Shown here piece after piece: positions 34,943 to 43,656 of a DNA stretch of 64,000 nucleotides. Numbering within the stretch: position 1 is the stretch's first letter; each line of letters begins with the position of its first letter. The position numbers and the translations under genes are program-made. Under the pieces are notes generated by a model. That model had not been told where the DNA came from. It ran no database searches and saw nothing but the letters and a program-made list of their open reading frames with translations. The stretch is taken from positions 1 through 64,000 of the forward strand of contig CANMIH010000012.1 in NCBI GenBank assembly GCA_947497905.1, in the 5' to 3' direction. This DNA is from an uncultured Pelagimonas sp. Its GTDB lineage: Bacteria > Pseudomonadota > Alphaproteobacteria > Rhodobacterales > Rhodobacteraceae.

Positions 34943-35887
34943 TTATTGACCAAAAAGGACGCCAACATTCTGCAACCCATCAACCATCATGGCCTTTGTC
35001 GCCTCTGCGCCAAGGTTGAGGGGATCGGTTGAGGCCACATTGCGCACAACCTTTTGGACCTCATCGCTCTCAATGGCCGCCGCAAGCGCATCTGCTAGCG
35101 CGGCTTTGGCCTCGGGGTCTGTTCCGGCGGTGGTGGCGAAATAGAAATACGGATCAACATAGGCATCATAGCCCAGATCGTTGATTGTCGGCGTGTTGGG
35201 CGCATAGCTGTGACGGCTGTTGTTGCCCACGGCGATCATTTTGAAGTCACCCGAGTCGAGATATTTCACATGGGTGCCTGCCGAGAAACCGGCCATGACC
35301 TGTCCACCTAGGATCAGTTTTTGCCCCTCGGCTTCACCTTTGGTCGAGACAAAGCGGAAATCGGCCGCCTCTTTGGCGTTGACCACTTCCATCAAAAGCT
35401 TTTGAGGCGCCGCGTCAAAGCTAACGGCAATGCCGCCATTCGCTTTGGAATAGTCAATCATGCCCGCCAGATCATCAAACGGTGCGTCGGCACGGGCCAC
35501 AAGCGCGACCTGTGCGCGGGCAACGGTGCCCAGATAGTCGAAACTATCCAAATCAAAGGGAACCTGTTCGGGACGTTTATTGAGGTTGACCAGAATGGGC
35601 ATGTTCACACCCATGCCAATGACCGTGCCGCGCGCCGGCATTTTGGAAATCCCTGTGAACATGGCCAGACCGCCACCGCCGGTTTTGTTCTCGGCAATCA
35701 CGTTCCATCCGGTCTGTTCCTTCATGACCTTGGCAATCACCCGGCCCATTGTGTCGGTCGAGCCACCTGCGGCGAATCCGATCTGCAGCTTGAGCGGGCC
35801 TTTGGGCGCCCAGTCAGCCAGTGCGCCGCTGGCAAGTGTCATGCTTAGTCCAGCCACAAGGCCGGCAAGGGTTTTTCTCAATGTCAT
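34943..35887 (-). CDS. tctC: Tripartite tricarboxylate transporter binding protein (TctC/Bug family)
   Basis: A 314-residue protein starting at 35887 behind a GGAGGAGG site; the longer frame upstream has no support. MTLRKTLAGLVAGLSMTLAS is a signal peptide ending near ALA-D. The mature part has the Bug hallmarks IGFAAGGSTDTMGRVIAKV near residue 36, ENKTGGGGLAMF near 63 and LGTVARAQVALV near 110. It captures an organic anion in the periplasm. The neighbouring MarR and sulfatase-like genes may point to an aromatic or sulfated ligand, but that is inference. Confidence 0.88.
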   Translation of the reverse strand: MTLRKTLAGLVAGLSMTLASGALADWAPKGPLKLQIGFAAGGSTDTMGRVIAKVMKEQTGWNVIAENKTGGGGLAMFTGISKMPARGTVIGMGVNMPILVNLNKRPEQVPFDLDSFDYLGTVARAQVALVARADAPFDDLAGMIDYSKANGGIAVSFDAAPQKLLMEVVNAKEAADFRFVSTKGEAEGQKLILGGQVMAGFSAGTHVKYLDSGDFKMIAVGNNSRHSYAPNTPTINDLGYDAYVDPYFYFATTAGTDPEAKAALADALAAAIESDEVQKVVRNVASTDPLNLGAEATKAMMVDGLQNVGVLFGQ

Positions 35888-35909
35888 AGGGTCCTCCTCC
35901 CAAGAATAG

Positions 35910-36407
35910 CTAGTTCGGGTCGCCGCCCGATTTGGCATGTTCTGCTGCCGCCGCGATGCGCTGACACATGCTCACAAACATCAGGCGTTCGTCATCGGTC
36001 AGCGCGCCATCAATGGCCTGCGAAAATTCGGTCATCGGGGCCAACAAGGCCGCATGTTTGGCATGGCCTGTGTCTGTCAGCGCAAAGGCTTTGGCGCGGG
36101 CGTCACTTTCGCTGGGGCGTGAGGTGACAAGGCCGCGATCTTCCATCTGTTTCAGCACCTTGCTGAGTTGTGCCTGTTCGGTGCGTGTGAAGTTCACAAG
36201 CTCTTTCTGCGTCGCACTTTCAACGCGCGACAGGCCCAGAAACACTCGCCAGCCCACCAGATTCACGTCCGGTTCGGCGCGCAATGTGCGGTTCACTTCC
36301 GCTTTTAGAATTTCTGCGGACCGATTGATCATAAAGGTCAAAACACCCACCCCCTGTGGGATGTCGTCCAGACTGATCCGTTCCAAATTTTGCGCGTCGC
36401 CGACCAT
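35910..36407 (-). CDS. MarR-family transcriptional regulator
   Basis: A 165-residue winged-helix regulator. ESATQKELVNFTRTEQAQLS then KVLKQMEDRGLVTSRPSESD near residues 60-95 form the helix-turn-helix and wing. The start at 36407 follows GGAGGAGGGC; the longer frame (from 36503) would run through the operator and is rejected. It precedes tctC by 22 bases and is probably first in the regulator-tctCBA transcript. Two tandem palindromes lie just upstream, between it and the divergent sulfatase gene, so it likely represses both directions until it binds a ligand. Confidence 0.88.
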   Translation of the reverse strand: MVGDAQNLERISLDDIPQGVGVLTFMINRSAEILKAEVNRTLRAEPDVNLVGWRVFLGLSRVESATQKELVNFTRTEQAQLSKVLKQMEDRGLVTSRPSESDARAKAFALTDTGHAKHAALLAPMTEFSQAIDGALTDDERLMFVSMCQRIAAAAEHAKSGGDPN

Positions 36408-36441
36408 GCTGCCCTCCTCCTTGAGCAAAATAATCGCACTT

Positions 36442-36476
36442 GTATGACATCTCATACTATTGCATGACATGTCATG
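36442..36476. promoter_or_regulatory. Tandem palindromic operators, probable MarR sites
   Basis: GTATGACATCTCATAC (36442-36457) and CATGACATGTCATG (36463-36476) are both palindromic and share the core ATGACAT-TCAT. Their centres are 20 bases apart, two helical turns, so dimers could bind the same DNA face. They are 35 bases upstream of the MarR start and 165 upstream of the sulfatase start. Confidence 0.75.
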
Positions 36477-36640
36477 TAAATGCTTTTCTTTTCGTGACCT
36501 CACCTGAGGCCCCGATCTGTCCTTCGGTATGCCACGGATTTCTGGTGCGCGCGCGGAAAGAAAGCGGTCATAAATTTTCTGGTTTGCTGCGGGGATGCGG
36601 CTAGGCTAGCCCGGATCAAGATGCAGGTAAGGCCCGTCAC

Positions 36641-38302
36641 ATGACGAAGAAAAAGAATATTCTTTTCATTATGTTCGACCAGTTGCGCTGGGATTACCTC
36701 AGCTGTGCGGGCCACCCTCACCTGAAGACACCGCATATCGATCGTCTGACAGAGCGCGGCGTGCGGTTCTCGCGGGCCTACATCCAGTCCCCGATTTGCG
36801 GCAGCTCACGCATGAGCACCTACACCGGCCGGTATGTGCATTCTCACGGCGCTTCGTGGAATGGCATTCCGCTCAAGGTGGGTGAAATGACCATGGGGGA
36901 CCACCTGCGCAAAGCAGGCATGGACTGCTGGCTTGTGGGTAAAACCCATATGCGCGCCGACGCCGAGGGGATGGCGCGTTTGGGGTTAGAACCGGACAGT
37001 CTTATTGGGGCACGCGTGGCGGAATGTGGGTTTGACGTGTTTGAACGCGACGACGGCATGCTGCCCGAAGGCCCGGATGGTTACTACGATCCCGATGGAG
37101 CCAAGGCCTATAATGAGTACCTGCGGGACAAAGGCTATGAAAGCGACAACCCTTGGCATGACTTTGCCAACTCGGGGCTGGATGACGAGGGCAATGTGCT
37201 CTCAGGGTGGTTCCTCAAAAACTCGACAGAGGCGGCGAATATCGCAGAACCCGACAGTGAAACACCCTATCTGACCGGACGTGGCATCGAGTTCATGCAA
37301 AACGCCACAGATCCGTGGTGCTGCCATCTCAGCTATATCAAGCCGCATTGGCCTTATGTTGTGCCCGAACCCTACGCCAGCATGTATGGACCCGAACATG
37401 TGCTGCCCGTGGTGCGGGATGGTGCAGAGAAGCAAGATACACACCCGGTGCTGCGCGCCTTTATGGACACCAAGATTGGCCAGACCTTTTCACGCGAAGA
37501 CGTGCGCGACGCGGTGATCCCGGCCTATATGGGGTTGATCAAGCAGGCCGATGACCAGATGGGTCGGCTGTTTGCCTGGCTGGAAGAAACAGATCGCATG
37601 AAGGACACCATGATTGTCCTGACTAGCGACCATGGGGATTATCTTGGCGATCATTGGATGGGGGAAAAGACCTTTTTCCATGACACCTCGGTCAAGGTGC
37701 CGCTGATCATTTACGACCCCTCGCCCGAAGCGGATGCCACCCGTGGTATGACCTGCGATGCGCTTGTGGAAAGCATTGATCTCGCGCCAACATTTGTCGA
37801 TTTCAACGGGGAACCCGTGCCGGGCCATATTCTGGAAGGCGAAAGCCTGTTGCCCATCCTGCATGGCGCGCGCTCGGATACGATGCGGGATTTTGTGATC
37901 TCGGAATATGACTATTCCGCAAGTCCCGTTGCCGCTGCGCTGAATGCCGACGTGCGCGATGCCGTGATGTTCATGGTGGCCACAAAGGATTGGAAGCTGA
38001 TCCACTGCGAAGGTGGACATCGACCGTTGTTGTTCAACCTCAAAGACGATCCGAACGAATTGACCGATCTTGGGGCCAGCGAAGATCATGCTGCGGTGAT
38101 TGAGGATCTCTATCAGATGCTGTTTTCCTGGGCGCGACGGCCCTCACAGCGCACCACGCGCTCACAGGCGCAATTGCTGGAAATGCGGACCAAGTCACGC
38201 GGCAGAGGTGTGATCCTGGGAGTATACGATGAGAATGATACGCCTCTAGAGTTCACGGTTAAATACAGGGGGCGCAAAGCAAGGGATCATCGATCCAGCT
38301 GA
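36641..38302 (+). CDS. Sulfatase-like hydrolase (alkaline phosphatase superfamily)
   Basis: A 553-residue protein without signal peptide. ILFIMFDQLRWDYL near residue 6 has the metal Asp pair, PICGSSRMSTYTGRY near 51-65 is the nucleophile region, GKTHM near 104 and IKPHWPY near 232 supply more active-site residues, and VLTSDHGDYLGDH near 327 is the second metal motif. Type I sulfatases convert a Cys or Ser in C/S-x-P-x-R to formylglycine; here the motif is C-G-S-S-R, so the third position is not the usual Pro. It may be a sulfatase, phosphonate monoester hydrolase or a variant. It is divergent from the MarR and tctCBA genes and shares their operator region. Confidence 0.82.
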   Translation: MTKKKNILFIMFDQLRWDYLSCAGHPHLKTPHIDRLTERGVRFSRAYIQSPICGSSRMSTYTGRYVHSHGASWNGIPLKVGEMTMGDHLRKAGMDCWLVGKTHMRADAEGMARLGLEPDSLIGARVAECGFDVFERDDGMLPEGPDGYYDPDGAKAYNEYLRDKGYESDNPWHDFANSGLDDEGNVLSGWFLKNSTEAANIAEPDSETPYLTGRGIEFMQNATDPWCCHLSYIKPHWPYVVPEPYASMYGPEHVLPVVRDGAEKQDTHPVLRAFMDTKIGQTFSREDVRDAVIPAYMGLIKQADDQMGRLFAWLEETDRMKDTMIVLTSDHGDYLGDHWMGEKTFFHDTSVKVPLIIYDPSPEADATRGMTCDALVESIDLAPTFVDFNGEPVPGHILEGESLLPILHGARSDTMRDFVISEYDYSASPVAAALNADVRDAVMFMVATKDWKLIHCEGGHRPLLFNLKDDPNELTDLGASEDHAAVIEDLYQMLFSWARRPSQRTTRSQAQLLEMRTKSRGRGVILGVYDENDTPLEFTVKYRGRKARDHRSS

Positions 38303-38382
38303 AGAAATCCGCGACGAGATCACAGCTCAACGACCGTGTCCTCACACCATGCCAGTTCGCTCTAATCACTCATTTTTCGAAG

Positions 38383-38411
38383 GAGACAGAGGAGATAAGC
38401 ACCTCTGTCTC
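38383..38411. terminator. Bidirectional hairpin between sulfatase and htpG
   Basis: GAGACAGAGG and CCTCTGTCTC pair perfectly over ten bases with a nine-base loop, placed between two convergent genes. The T tracts on either side are weak. Confidence 0.65.
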
Positions 38412-38426
38412 TTCAGTAGCGACGGA

Positions 38427-40289
38427 TCAAATACCGAAGGCACGTGCCATAACGCTGCCCAGTCGGCGCGCAAATTCCGCGGGGTCTGTCGGGGTTTCCC
38501 CCTCCACAATGCGCGCTTGATCAAACAGGATATGCGCCGCATCGCTCAACAGATCATCGCTGCTCGCCCCGTCCGCTTTTGCCCGTTCGGCAAGTTTTGA
38601 TATAATCGCATGGGTCGGGTTCAACTCCAGCACACGCGGTGCACCGTCCTGCAACTGGCCATGACGTTTGAGCAGACGCTCAAGATTGACATCCATGTCA
38701 CCATCATCCGCAATGAGACAAACCGGGCTGTCGGTCAGACGCTTCGATGGGCGTACATCTTTGACGGTTTCGCCCAGTTCCACTTTGATCACTGCGATCA
38801 AATCAGACAGATCCGCCTCTTCCGGCTTATCTTCTTCTGGCGTGTCATCGGTTTCGACCTGGTCCAGATCGGCCGCACCTCGGGTGATGGATTTGAGCGG
38901 TTTACCTTCAAACTCGGTGATGTGTTGCAGCCAGAATTCGTCCACATGGTCAGAGAAGAGCAGAACTTCGACACCTTTGGCTTTGAAGCCCTCAAGATGC
39001 GGAGACCGAGCCAGCTTTGCTGCGTCCTCACCCGCGATATAGTAAATCGCCTCCTGCCCGTCCTTCATCCGCTCAACATAGCTCGACAGGCTGGTCAAGG
39101 CCTCATCGCCGGTTGAGGCAAAGCGGCAGATTTCCAAAATTCGGTCACGCAAGGCGGGATCTTCGACCAGCCCCTCTTTCAGAACTGCACCAAAGTTGCC
39201 CCAGAAGCTTGCGTAATCGTCTGCCTCTTTGGTGGCCTTTTTCTTCAGCTCACCCAGTACTTTCTTTGAGACCTGGGATTTGATCTTAGCCAGCTTCGGA
39301 TCTGACTGCAGCATCTCGCGGGAGACGTTCAGGGACAGATCCTGACTGTCGACAACCCCACGCAGGAAACGCAGATATGCCGGAAGAAGATCCGTCGTAG
39401 TTTCCGAAATGAACACTCGGTTTACATAGAGTTTGACGTGGCTTTTACGCTCTGCGTCAAACAGATCAAACGGCTGCATACTTGGCACGAACAAGAGGCT
39501 CGTGTGGTTGAGCGACCCTTCAACTTTGTTGTGCATCACATGCCAGGGCGCATCATAAGCGTGGGAGTTGTGACGATAGAACTCGGCGTATTGCTCTTCT
39601 GAGATATCCTTCGACGGGCGTGTCCAAAGAGCCTCTGCGGCGTTCAGCGTGTCATCGCCTAATTTGATCGGAAAGCTGATATGCTCAGAATAGGTTTTGA
39701 TGATGTGGCGAATACGCGCCTCGTCCGCGAACTCTCTAGCATCCTCTTTGAGATGCAGCGTCACAGTGGTACCCGCACTGTCACGTTGCGCCGGTTCGAT
39801 GCTGAAGGCGCCTTTGCCGTCCGACGACCATAGCCAGCTTTCTGTCTCCCCTGCTTTGCGCGTGGTCACATCAACCTTGGACGCCACCATAAAGGCAGAA
39901 TAAAAACCGACACCGAACTGACCGATCAGACCCACCTGATCCTTTTCTTCGGCTTTCAGCGCTTCAATAAAGGCCCCCGTGCCCGATTTGGCGATGGTGC
40001 CCAACGTCTCCAGCAAGTCGGCGTGGTTCATGCCAACACCGTTGTCACTGATCGACAATGTCCCGGCATCAGTGTCGAGATCGAGGTCAACGGCGAAATC
40101 CTCTGAGGGGCTCAGAGTGGCATCGGTCAGGGCAGCATAGCGCAGTTTATCGCAAGCGTCAGAAGCATTCGACACAAGCTCGCGCAAGAAAACCTCACGA
40201 TTGGAATAGAGCGAACCGGCAACAATCTCCAGAAGTTGCCCAACTTCAGTTTGAAAGGAAAAGGTTTCTTTCTCAGAGGTATCCGACAT
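38427..40289 (-). CDS. htpG: Molecular chaperone HtpG (Hsp90)
   Basis: A 620-residue Hsp90. The ATPase domain has LRELVSNASDACDKLRY near residue 30 (catalytic Glu), ISDNGVGMNHADL near 75 and GQFGVGFYSAFMV near 112; the middle domain carries RVFISETTTDLLPAYLRFLR near 292 and SLNVSREMLQ near 325. Cytosolic chaperone for late folding of client proteins. The start is 40289, as MSDTSEKETFSFQTEV is the conserved beginning; the longer frame is unsupported. It stands alone, with about 280 bases to tRNA-Phe. Confidence 0.96.
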   Translation of the reverse strand: MSDTSEKETFSFQTEVGQLLEIVAGSLYSNREVFLRELVSNASDACDKLRYAALTDATLSPSEDFAVDLDLDTDAGTLSISDNGVGMNHADLLETLGTIAKSGTGAFIEALKAEEKDQVGLIGQFGVGFYSAFMVASKVDVTTRKAGETESWLWSSDGKGAFSIEPAQRDSAGTTVTLHLKEDAREFADEARIRHIIKTYSEHISFPIKLGDDTLNAAEALWTRPSKDISEEQYAEFYRHNSHAYDAPWHVMHNKVEGSLNHTSLLFVPSMQPFDLFDAERKSHVKLYVNRVFISETTTDLLPAYLRFLRGVVDSQDLSLNVSREMLQSDPKLAKIKSQVSKKVLGELKKKATKEADDYASFWGNFGAVLKEGLVEDPALRDRILEICRFASTGDEALTSLSSYVERMKDGQEAIYYIAGEDAAKLARSPHLEGFKAKGVEVLLFSDHVDEFWLQHITEFEGKPLKSITRGAADLDQVETDDTPEEDKPEEADLSDLIAVIKVELGETVKDVRPSKRLTDSPVCLIADDGDMDVNLERLLKRHGQLQDGAPRVLELNPTHAIISKLAERAKADGASSDDLLSDAAHILFDQARIVEGETPTDPAEFARRLGSVMARAFGI

Positions 40290-40567
40290 GTGATTTTCCC
40301 AGTGTATCCAAATTTGGCGCAAATCTATGCAACCCGTCTTGCGGGTTCAACAGGGGCAGCACACTGACCACCGCTCAGAGCGAGTTAGTCCCATGCGTCA
40401 AAGGAAGTCGTGACGTGAAAGCCTTGAAATTCCACGCTTTGGCTGGTCCGGTTTGCGGGCGTCGGGGCGGCAACTGAAAAATTGTTAGAAACTGATGCTC
40501 AACCCTCTGGACACCACCGCGGAGCTTAGATACATCAGCCCCTACCCGAGAGCGACGCTCTCACCCA

Positions 40568-40642
40568 GCCCGGGTAGCTCAGGGGTAGAGCAGTGGATTG
40601 AAAATCCTCGTGTCGGTGGTTCGATTCCGCCCCCGGGCACCA
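40568..40642 (+). tRNA. tRNA-Phe (GAA)
   Basis: The acceptor stem GCCCGGG (40568-40574) pairs with CCCGGGC (40632-40638), followed by an encoded ACCA end. The D arm holds GCTCAGGGGTAGAGC, the anticodon loop reads TTGAAAA with anticodon GAA, and the T loop is GGTTCGATTCC. The accessory genes that follow suggest that its 3' end served as an integration site. Confidence 0.96.
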
Positions 40643-40904
40643 CTTTTCTCAAAGTGAATGAGATATAACTCATTGATTTTGTTAGATAAAAAAGCAGATT
40701 TAGCCGTTCTTACAATTACCTAAGCCCGTGCTTGCTGCACAACTTGCTACACAAGTCGCTCCACATATAGCAGGGTCGTCAGCAGAGCATTCAAACTTCA
40801 GGCACTATCTCAGCCCATATTGAACCTGAACGAGGCCGCACGAGTGTTCTCTACTTGACAACGGATCTGATCCGGTATGGAAAGGCGAACGGCCTCAAAT
40901 AGTT
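40643..40904. other. Gap after tRNA-Phe without an intact gene
   Basis: AT-richer than the flanks. An integrase would be expected here if an island inserted at the tRNA, but no recombinase reading frame was found in any of the six frames. Contains the repeat-rich stretch near 40725-40760 (GCTGCACAACTTGCTACACA) of unknown meaning. Confidence 0.4.
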
Positions 40905-41010
40905 TCAATGGTTGCCAGCTTCATTCAGGCGCTTCTCGACTTCTGTCACGAACCGGGATCGCCTGCTGCTGCTATACATCAAGTGAATTTCGAACCGCGC
41001 ACGTGTGAAG
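40905..41010 (-). pseudogene. C-terminal fragment of a UvrD-like helicase (GajB-like remnant)
   Basis: Read on the minus strand in a frame different from the OLD remnant, this piece gives GFTRARFEIHLMYSSSRRSR then FVTEVEKRLNEAGNH and a TGA stop at 40905-40907. GFTRAR is helicase superfamily 1 motif VI and the tail fits the end of UvrD-like proteins. There is no start codon. It directly follows, and partly overlaps, the TOPRIM end of the OLD remnant, so a deletion has joined the two. An OLD nuclease followed by a UvrD helicase is the gene order of the Gabija defence system. Confidence 0.6.
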
Positions 41011-41778
41011 CCAATGGCTTTCCCTTGTATTCATCGTAGTCAGTGATGATTGAGAATGGGATGCCAAGAGCACTGAGGAACTTCACGTAAGGTTGGAAGT
41101 TGGTGCCTGAAACTGAGCAGACTGAGATGCCATGTTCATCGAGATGGGTTCCCATTTCTCGAGCAAAGTCCGGGATAAGAAAACGCTCTGCGTCACCTTC
41201 CACGAGAACCACGCCACGGGAGAAAACCATCTCTGCACGTGTAACATCAAGGTAGCGAGTGAGGTCTTCTGTCTCGGCATCGCTGAAGCCTGAGTTGGCT
41301 GTAGAATAGCCTTTGGTCCCTGCATTCGTTTCCTCGCGGAGGAGTAAAAGAGAACTCAAAGGCGCAACGCTTGCAATGTGTGGCGAGTGAGTCGTCAGAA
41401 TTACAGAAAGAGGAGCGTCCTGCTGATCTTCTCCTTCGGCGGGTTCTTCTTCCACAATGGCTTCGAAAAGATGCTTGTAGACCAGGCGCTGAGCATAGCA
41501 AGAACATCCATGTCACTTTCAAAGTCTTTGATCTCTATTGAGATCCTGATTGTGGTGTTCTCGTCGACTTTTTCCAAACCATCCCAGAAGTCTGACAAGC
41601 CCAGTTGGCGAGTGCTATCGGGTAGCGATGGGTCAAGAAGAAGACGCAACCCGAACAGCATATTGCTCTTGCCAACACGGTTTTCTCCGACGATCACAAT
41701 GTTTCCATCAAGTGCCACATCCAAATCGGAAAAGTTGCGAAAATTCTCAATTCTCATACGAGACAAATGCATGTGCAT
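40979..41778 (-). pseudogene. OLD-family ATP-dependent nuclease, internally deleted and truncated (GajA-like remnant)
   Basis: Two pieces in different frames. From 41778 the N-terminal ATPase piece starts MHMHLSRMRIENFRNFSDLD with Walker A VGENRVGKSN near residue 30 and runs as true family sequence to about 41485. The frame then changes and the rest reads RLVYKHLFEAIVEEEP, SVILTTHSPHIASVAPL and VVLVEGDAERFLIPDF, the TOPRIM nuclease domain, ending abruptly at 40979 after DYDEYKGKPLASH. The middle, including Walker B, is absent, about 200 or more residues compared with full-length members. So a large deletion with frameshift has destroyed the gene. In Gabija, GajA is an OLD nuclease of this kind. 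Confidence 0.8.
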
Positions 41779-41887
41779 TCCTTGCTAAGATATTTGAGTT
41801 GAACGCTTAATTCGGCGTCCTTTTGACTGTGAACTTCCTTACCGCGCACCTATGCATCGCTTTCAAAACGATTGGTGAAGAACTGAA

Positions 41888-43201
41888 CTACTGCGCAAGC
41901 TCCAATGTCTCGAAAGATTGATATAGGTCTGGAAGGTTTGCGTGAGAGACCCGAAATTGGTTTCTCTTCTTCTGCATGCCGTTCTCGACCTTCACTGCCG
42001 GATCAAGATAGACACTGCCTTGGCTGATGAGCCGCATGAACCTGAAGAAATCAGTTCCTTGGCCAAGCTGAACCCTTTCGGCATATTGATATCGCCTCGG
42101 GTTGCCGGATGAACGTGAAGGAAGGTAGGCCGCTTGAGCGTGCTTGCGATTCCAGTGGTTGAGCAGGTTCTTGAACTCCCAGCCTGCAGCAACGCGATCA
42201 TCAAGGGCGACCAGCAAGATGCTCCCACCCATGTCGTCAATCTTGCCCTTTTCCGTGTCGTATCCTTCAACGATCATCCGAACCGAAGTGCGCGCGTGCG
42301 CTTCGGATCCGTATTTGTAAATGCCGCCGAAGTTCCTGCGCCCCGGCCGGCCTTTAGTGTCGTCGTAGCCGAAGTCATTCATAAACAGCGGAAAATTGTC
42401 AGAATATACGCCTGAGGTTGGCTCAGGAGTCATCAATGTGACTGGTGATTTCGCCCGAAAATTCACGAAATCCCTGACGGAATACTGCTTGACCTCCCAT
42501 CCCATAAAGTCAGGTTCCGCGATACCGTTGGGGATAATCCCCAGTTCGGCTTCGAGAGTATATCCACCACCATTCTGTGCGGAATACGGCCTGATTACCC
42601 CATCGGAGTGCAGTCTTTGACCGGAAATCCAGCCTTTTCCATGAACTTTCCGAAGTGTTTCCAGAAGAATCTCACGCGGGTCGAGGCTGGCGGTGGTTGC
42701 CAGACGGGTGATGTTCGAGAATACACCTTCCGACGGAAACTCGCCCTGAGCGTCCAGCTCGGCGACTACGTCAGAATCATGGGCGTCTACATAGCCAAAA
42801 ACGCGCCCCTCGGGGGAAACACCGAAGAACATCACCCTTCCTTCATCGCGAGAGACCATGAGGCCCTTCGGTGCGTTCACAGCTTTCTGCAGAAAGCCCG
42901 ACATTCTGACTTCGGGGTATTTGGGGTAAAGAATGAGCTGGGCGTTGGGTGCTCGCCATGTTCCTTGGCGGTCTATCCAATAGAACTCGACAGAAGCTTT
43001 GTCGCGCCGCCGGACAGATCCTGCTTTCTCAGAAAAATCAGTCTCGATGTCACCATGCGGAATGATGTTCAACGCATCAAAGCCGCCGCCCAGGTAAACT
43101 TGGTTCTTCGAGTTGTCATTGGGTGCAAGGCGCTTCGCATAAAAGCGCTTCGCCCCCGCATCTTGCATTGCTGAAATAAGGTTGCTCAGGGAGGTAAACA
43201 T
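41888..43201 (-). CDS. MvaI/BcnI-family type II restriction endonuclease
   Basis: A 437-residue protein. The C-terminal half matches the MvaI/BcnI nuclease family: RKVHGKGWISGQRL near residue 188, then GYTLEAELGIIPNGIAEPDF near 215 followed by MGWEVKQ, where Asp and E-x-K make the catalytic site. MvaI and BcnI cut CCWGG and CCSGG, the sites that a Dcm-type methylase protects, which fits the neighbouring genes. The N-terminal 180 residues may be an extra target-recognition or accessory domain. Its start overlaps the end of vsr by 16 bases. On the minus strand the order is methylase, vsr, nuclease. Confidence 0.8.
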   Translation of the reverse strand: MFTSLSNLISAMQDAGAKRFYAKRLAPNDNSKNQVYLGGGFDALNIIPHGDIETDFSEKAGSVRRRDKASVEFYWIDRQGTWRAPNAQLILYPKYPEVRMSGFLQKAVNAPKGLMVSRDEGRVMFFGVSPEGRVFGYVDAHDSDVVAELDAQGEFPSEGVFSNITRLATTASLDPREILLETLRKVHGKGWISGQRLHSDGVIRPYSAQNGGGYTLEAELGIIPNGIAEPDFMGWEVKQYSVRDFVNFRAKSPVTLMTPEPTSGVYSDNFPLFMNDFGYDDTKGRPGRRNFGGIYKYGSEAHARTSVRMIVEGYDTEKGKIDDMGGSILLVALDDRVAAGWEFKNLLNHWNRKHAQAAYLPSRSSGNPRRYQYAERVQLGQGTDFFRFMRLISQGSVYLDPAVKVENGMQKKRNQFRVSHANLPDLYQSFETLELAQ

Positions 43202-43656
43202 GAGTCGACGCCTCTGATTTCAAATAATTTTTCGTCAGAGGACAACCATTGGGCGAGAGAGTCAATAACAGTTTCCGAACTGATTTTCTTTGGGCCACGG
43301 AGGGCGCACTCCCAAACAATTGCGACCCTCCATCCCATATCCTGAAGCTCACTTGCTGTTTTGATGTCACGCCTTCTGTTTGTGGAAATTTTGCTCTCCC
43401 AGAAATCCCTTCGGGTGCGCGGTAGCCGGAAAAGGTTGCAGTCATGACCATGGAAGAAACATCCCCGCACATCAATCAGAGCGCTATATCGGCGCAGGAC
43501 TATGTCTGGTGTCCCCGGGAGCGCCTTATCATGAAGGCGAAAGCGAAAGCCGCGGGCGTGAAGCCCGCGGCGGATAAGAAGTTCTGGCTTCGTGTTCTTG
43601 CTGCGAATAGCCGACATATTGCGGCTGCGGGTAGCTTGATCGTGAACGTCAGACAG
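43186..43656 (-). CDS. vsr: Very short patch repair endonuclease Vsr, probable CTG start
   Basis: Vsr nicks 5' of the T in T:G mismatches produced when 5-methylcytosine deaminates at the Dcm site. [40 protein letters not shown] and CFFHGHDC with conserved Asp, Cys and His residues are plain. The ATG at 43617 would omit conserved residues: upstream and in frame the sequence reads [12 protein letters not shown], the normal Vsr N-terminus. The only start there is CTG at 43654-43656, with a perfect AAGGAGG (43663-43669) six bases upstream, overlapping the methylase stop. This yields 156 residues. Translation coupled to the methylase makes sense for a repair partner. Confidence 0.88.
   Translation of the reverse strand: MSDVHDQATRSRNMSAIRSKNTKPELLIRRGLHARGFRFRLHDKALPGTPDIVLRRYSALIDVRGCFFHGHDCNLFRLPRTRRDFWESKISTNRRRDIKTASELQDMGWRVAIVWECALRGPKKISSETVIDSLAQWLSSDEKLFEIRGVDSCLPP

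Noticed and set aside
41247-41522. 91-codon minus-strand frame over the OLD remnant
   Set aside because: Off-frame reading of the TOPRIM piece without features of its own.
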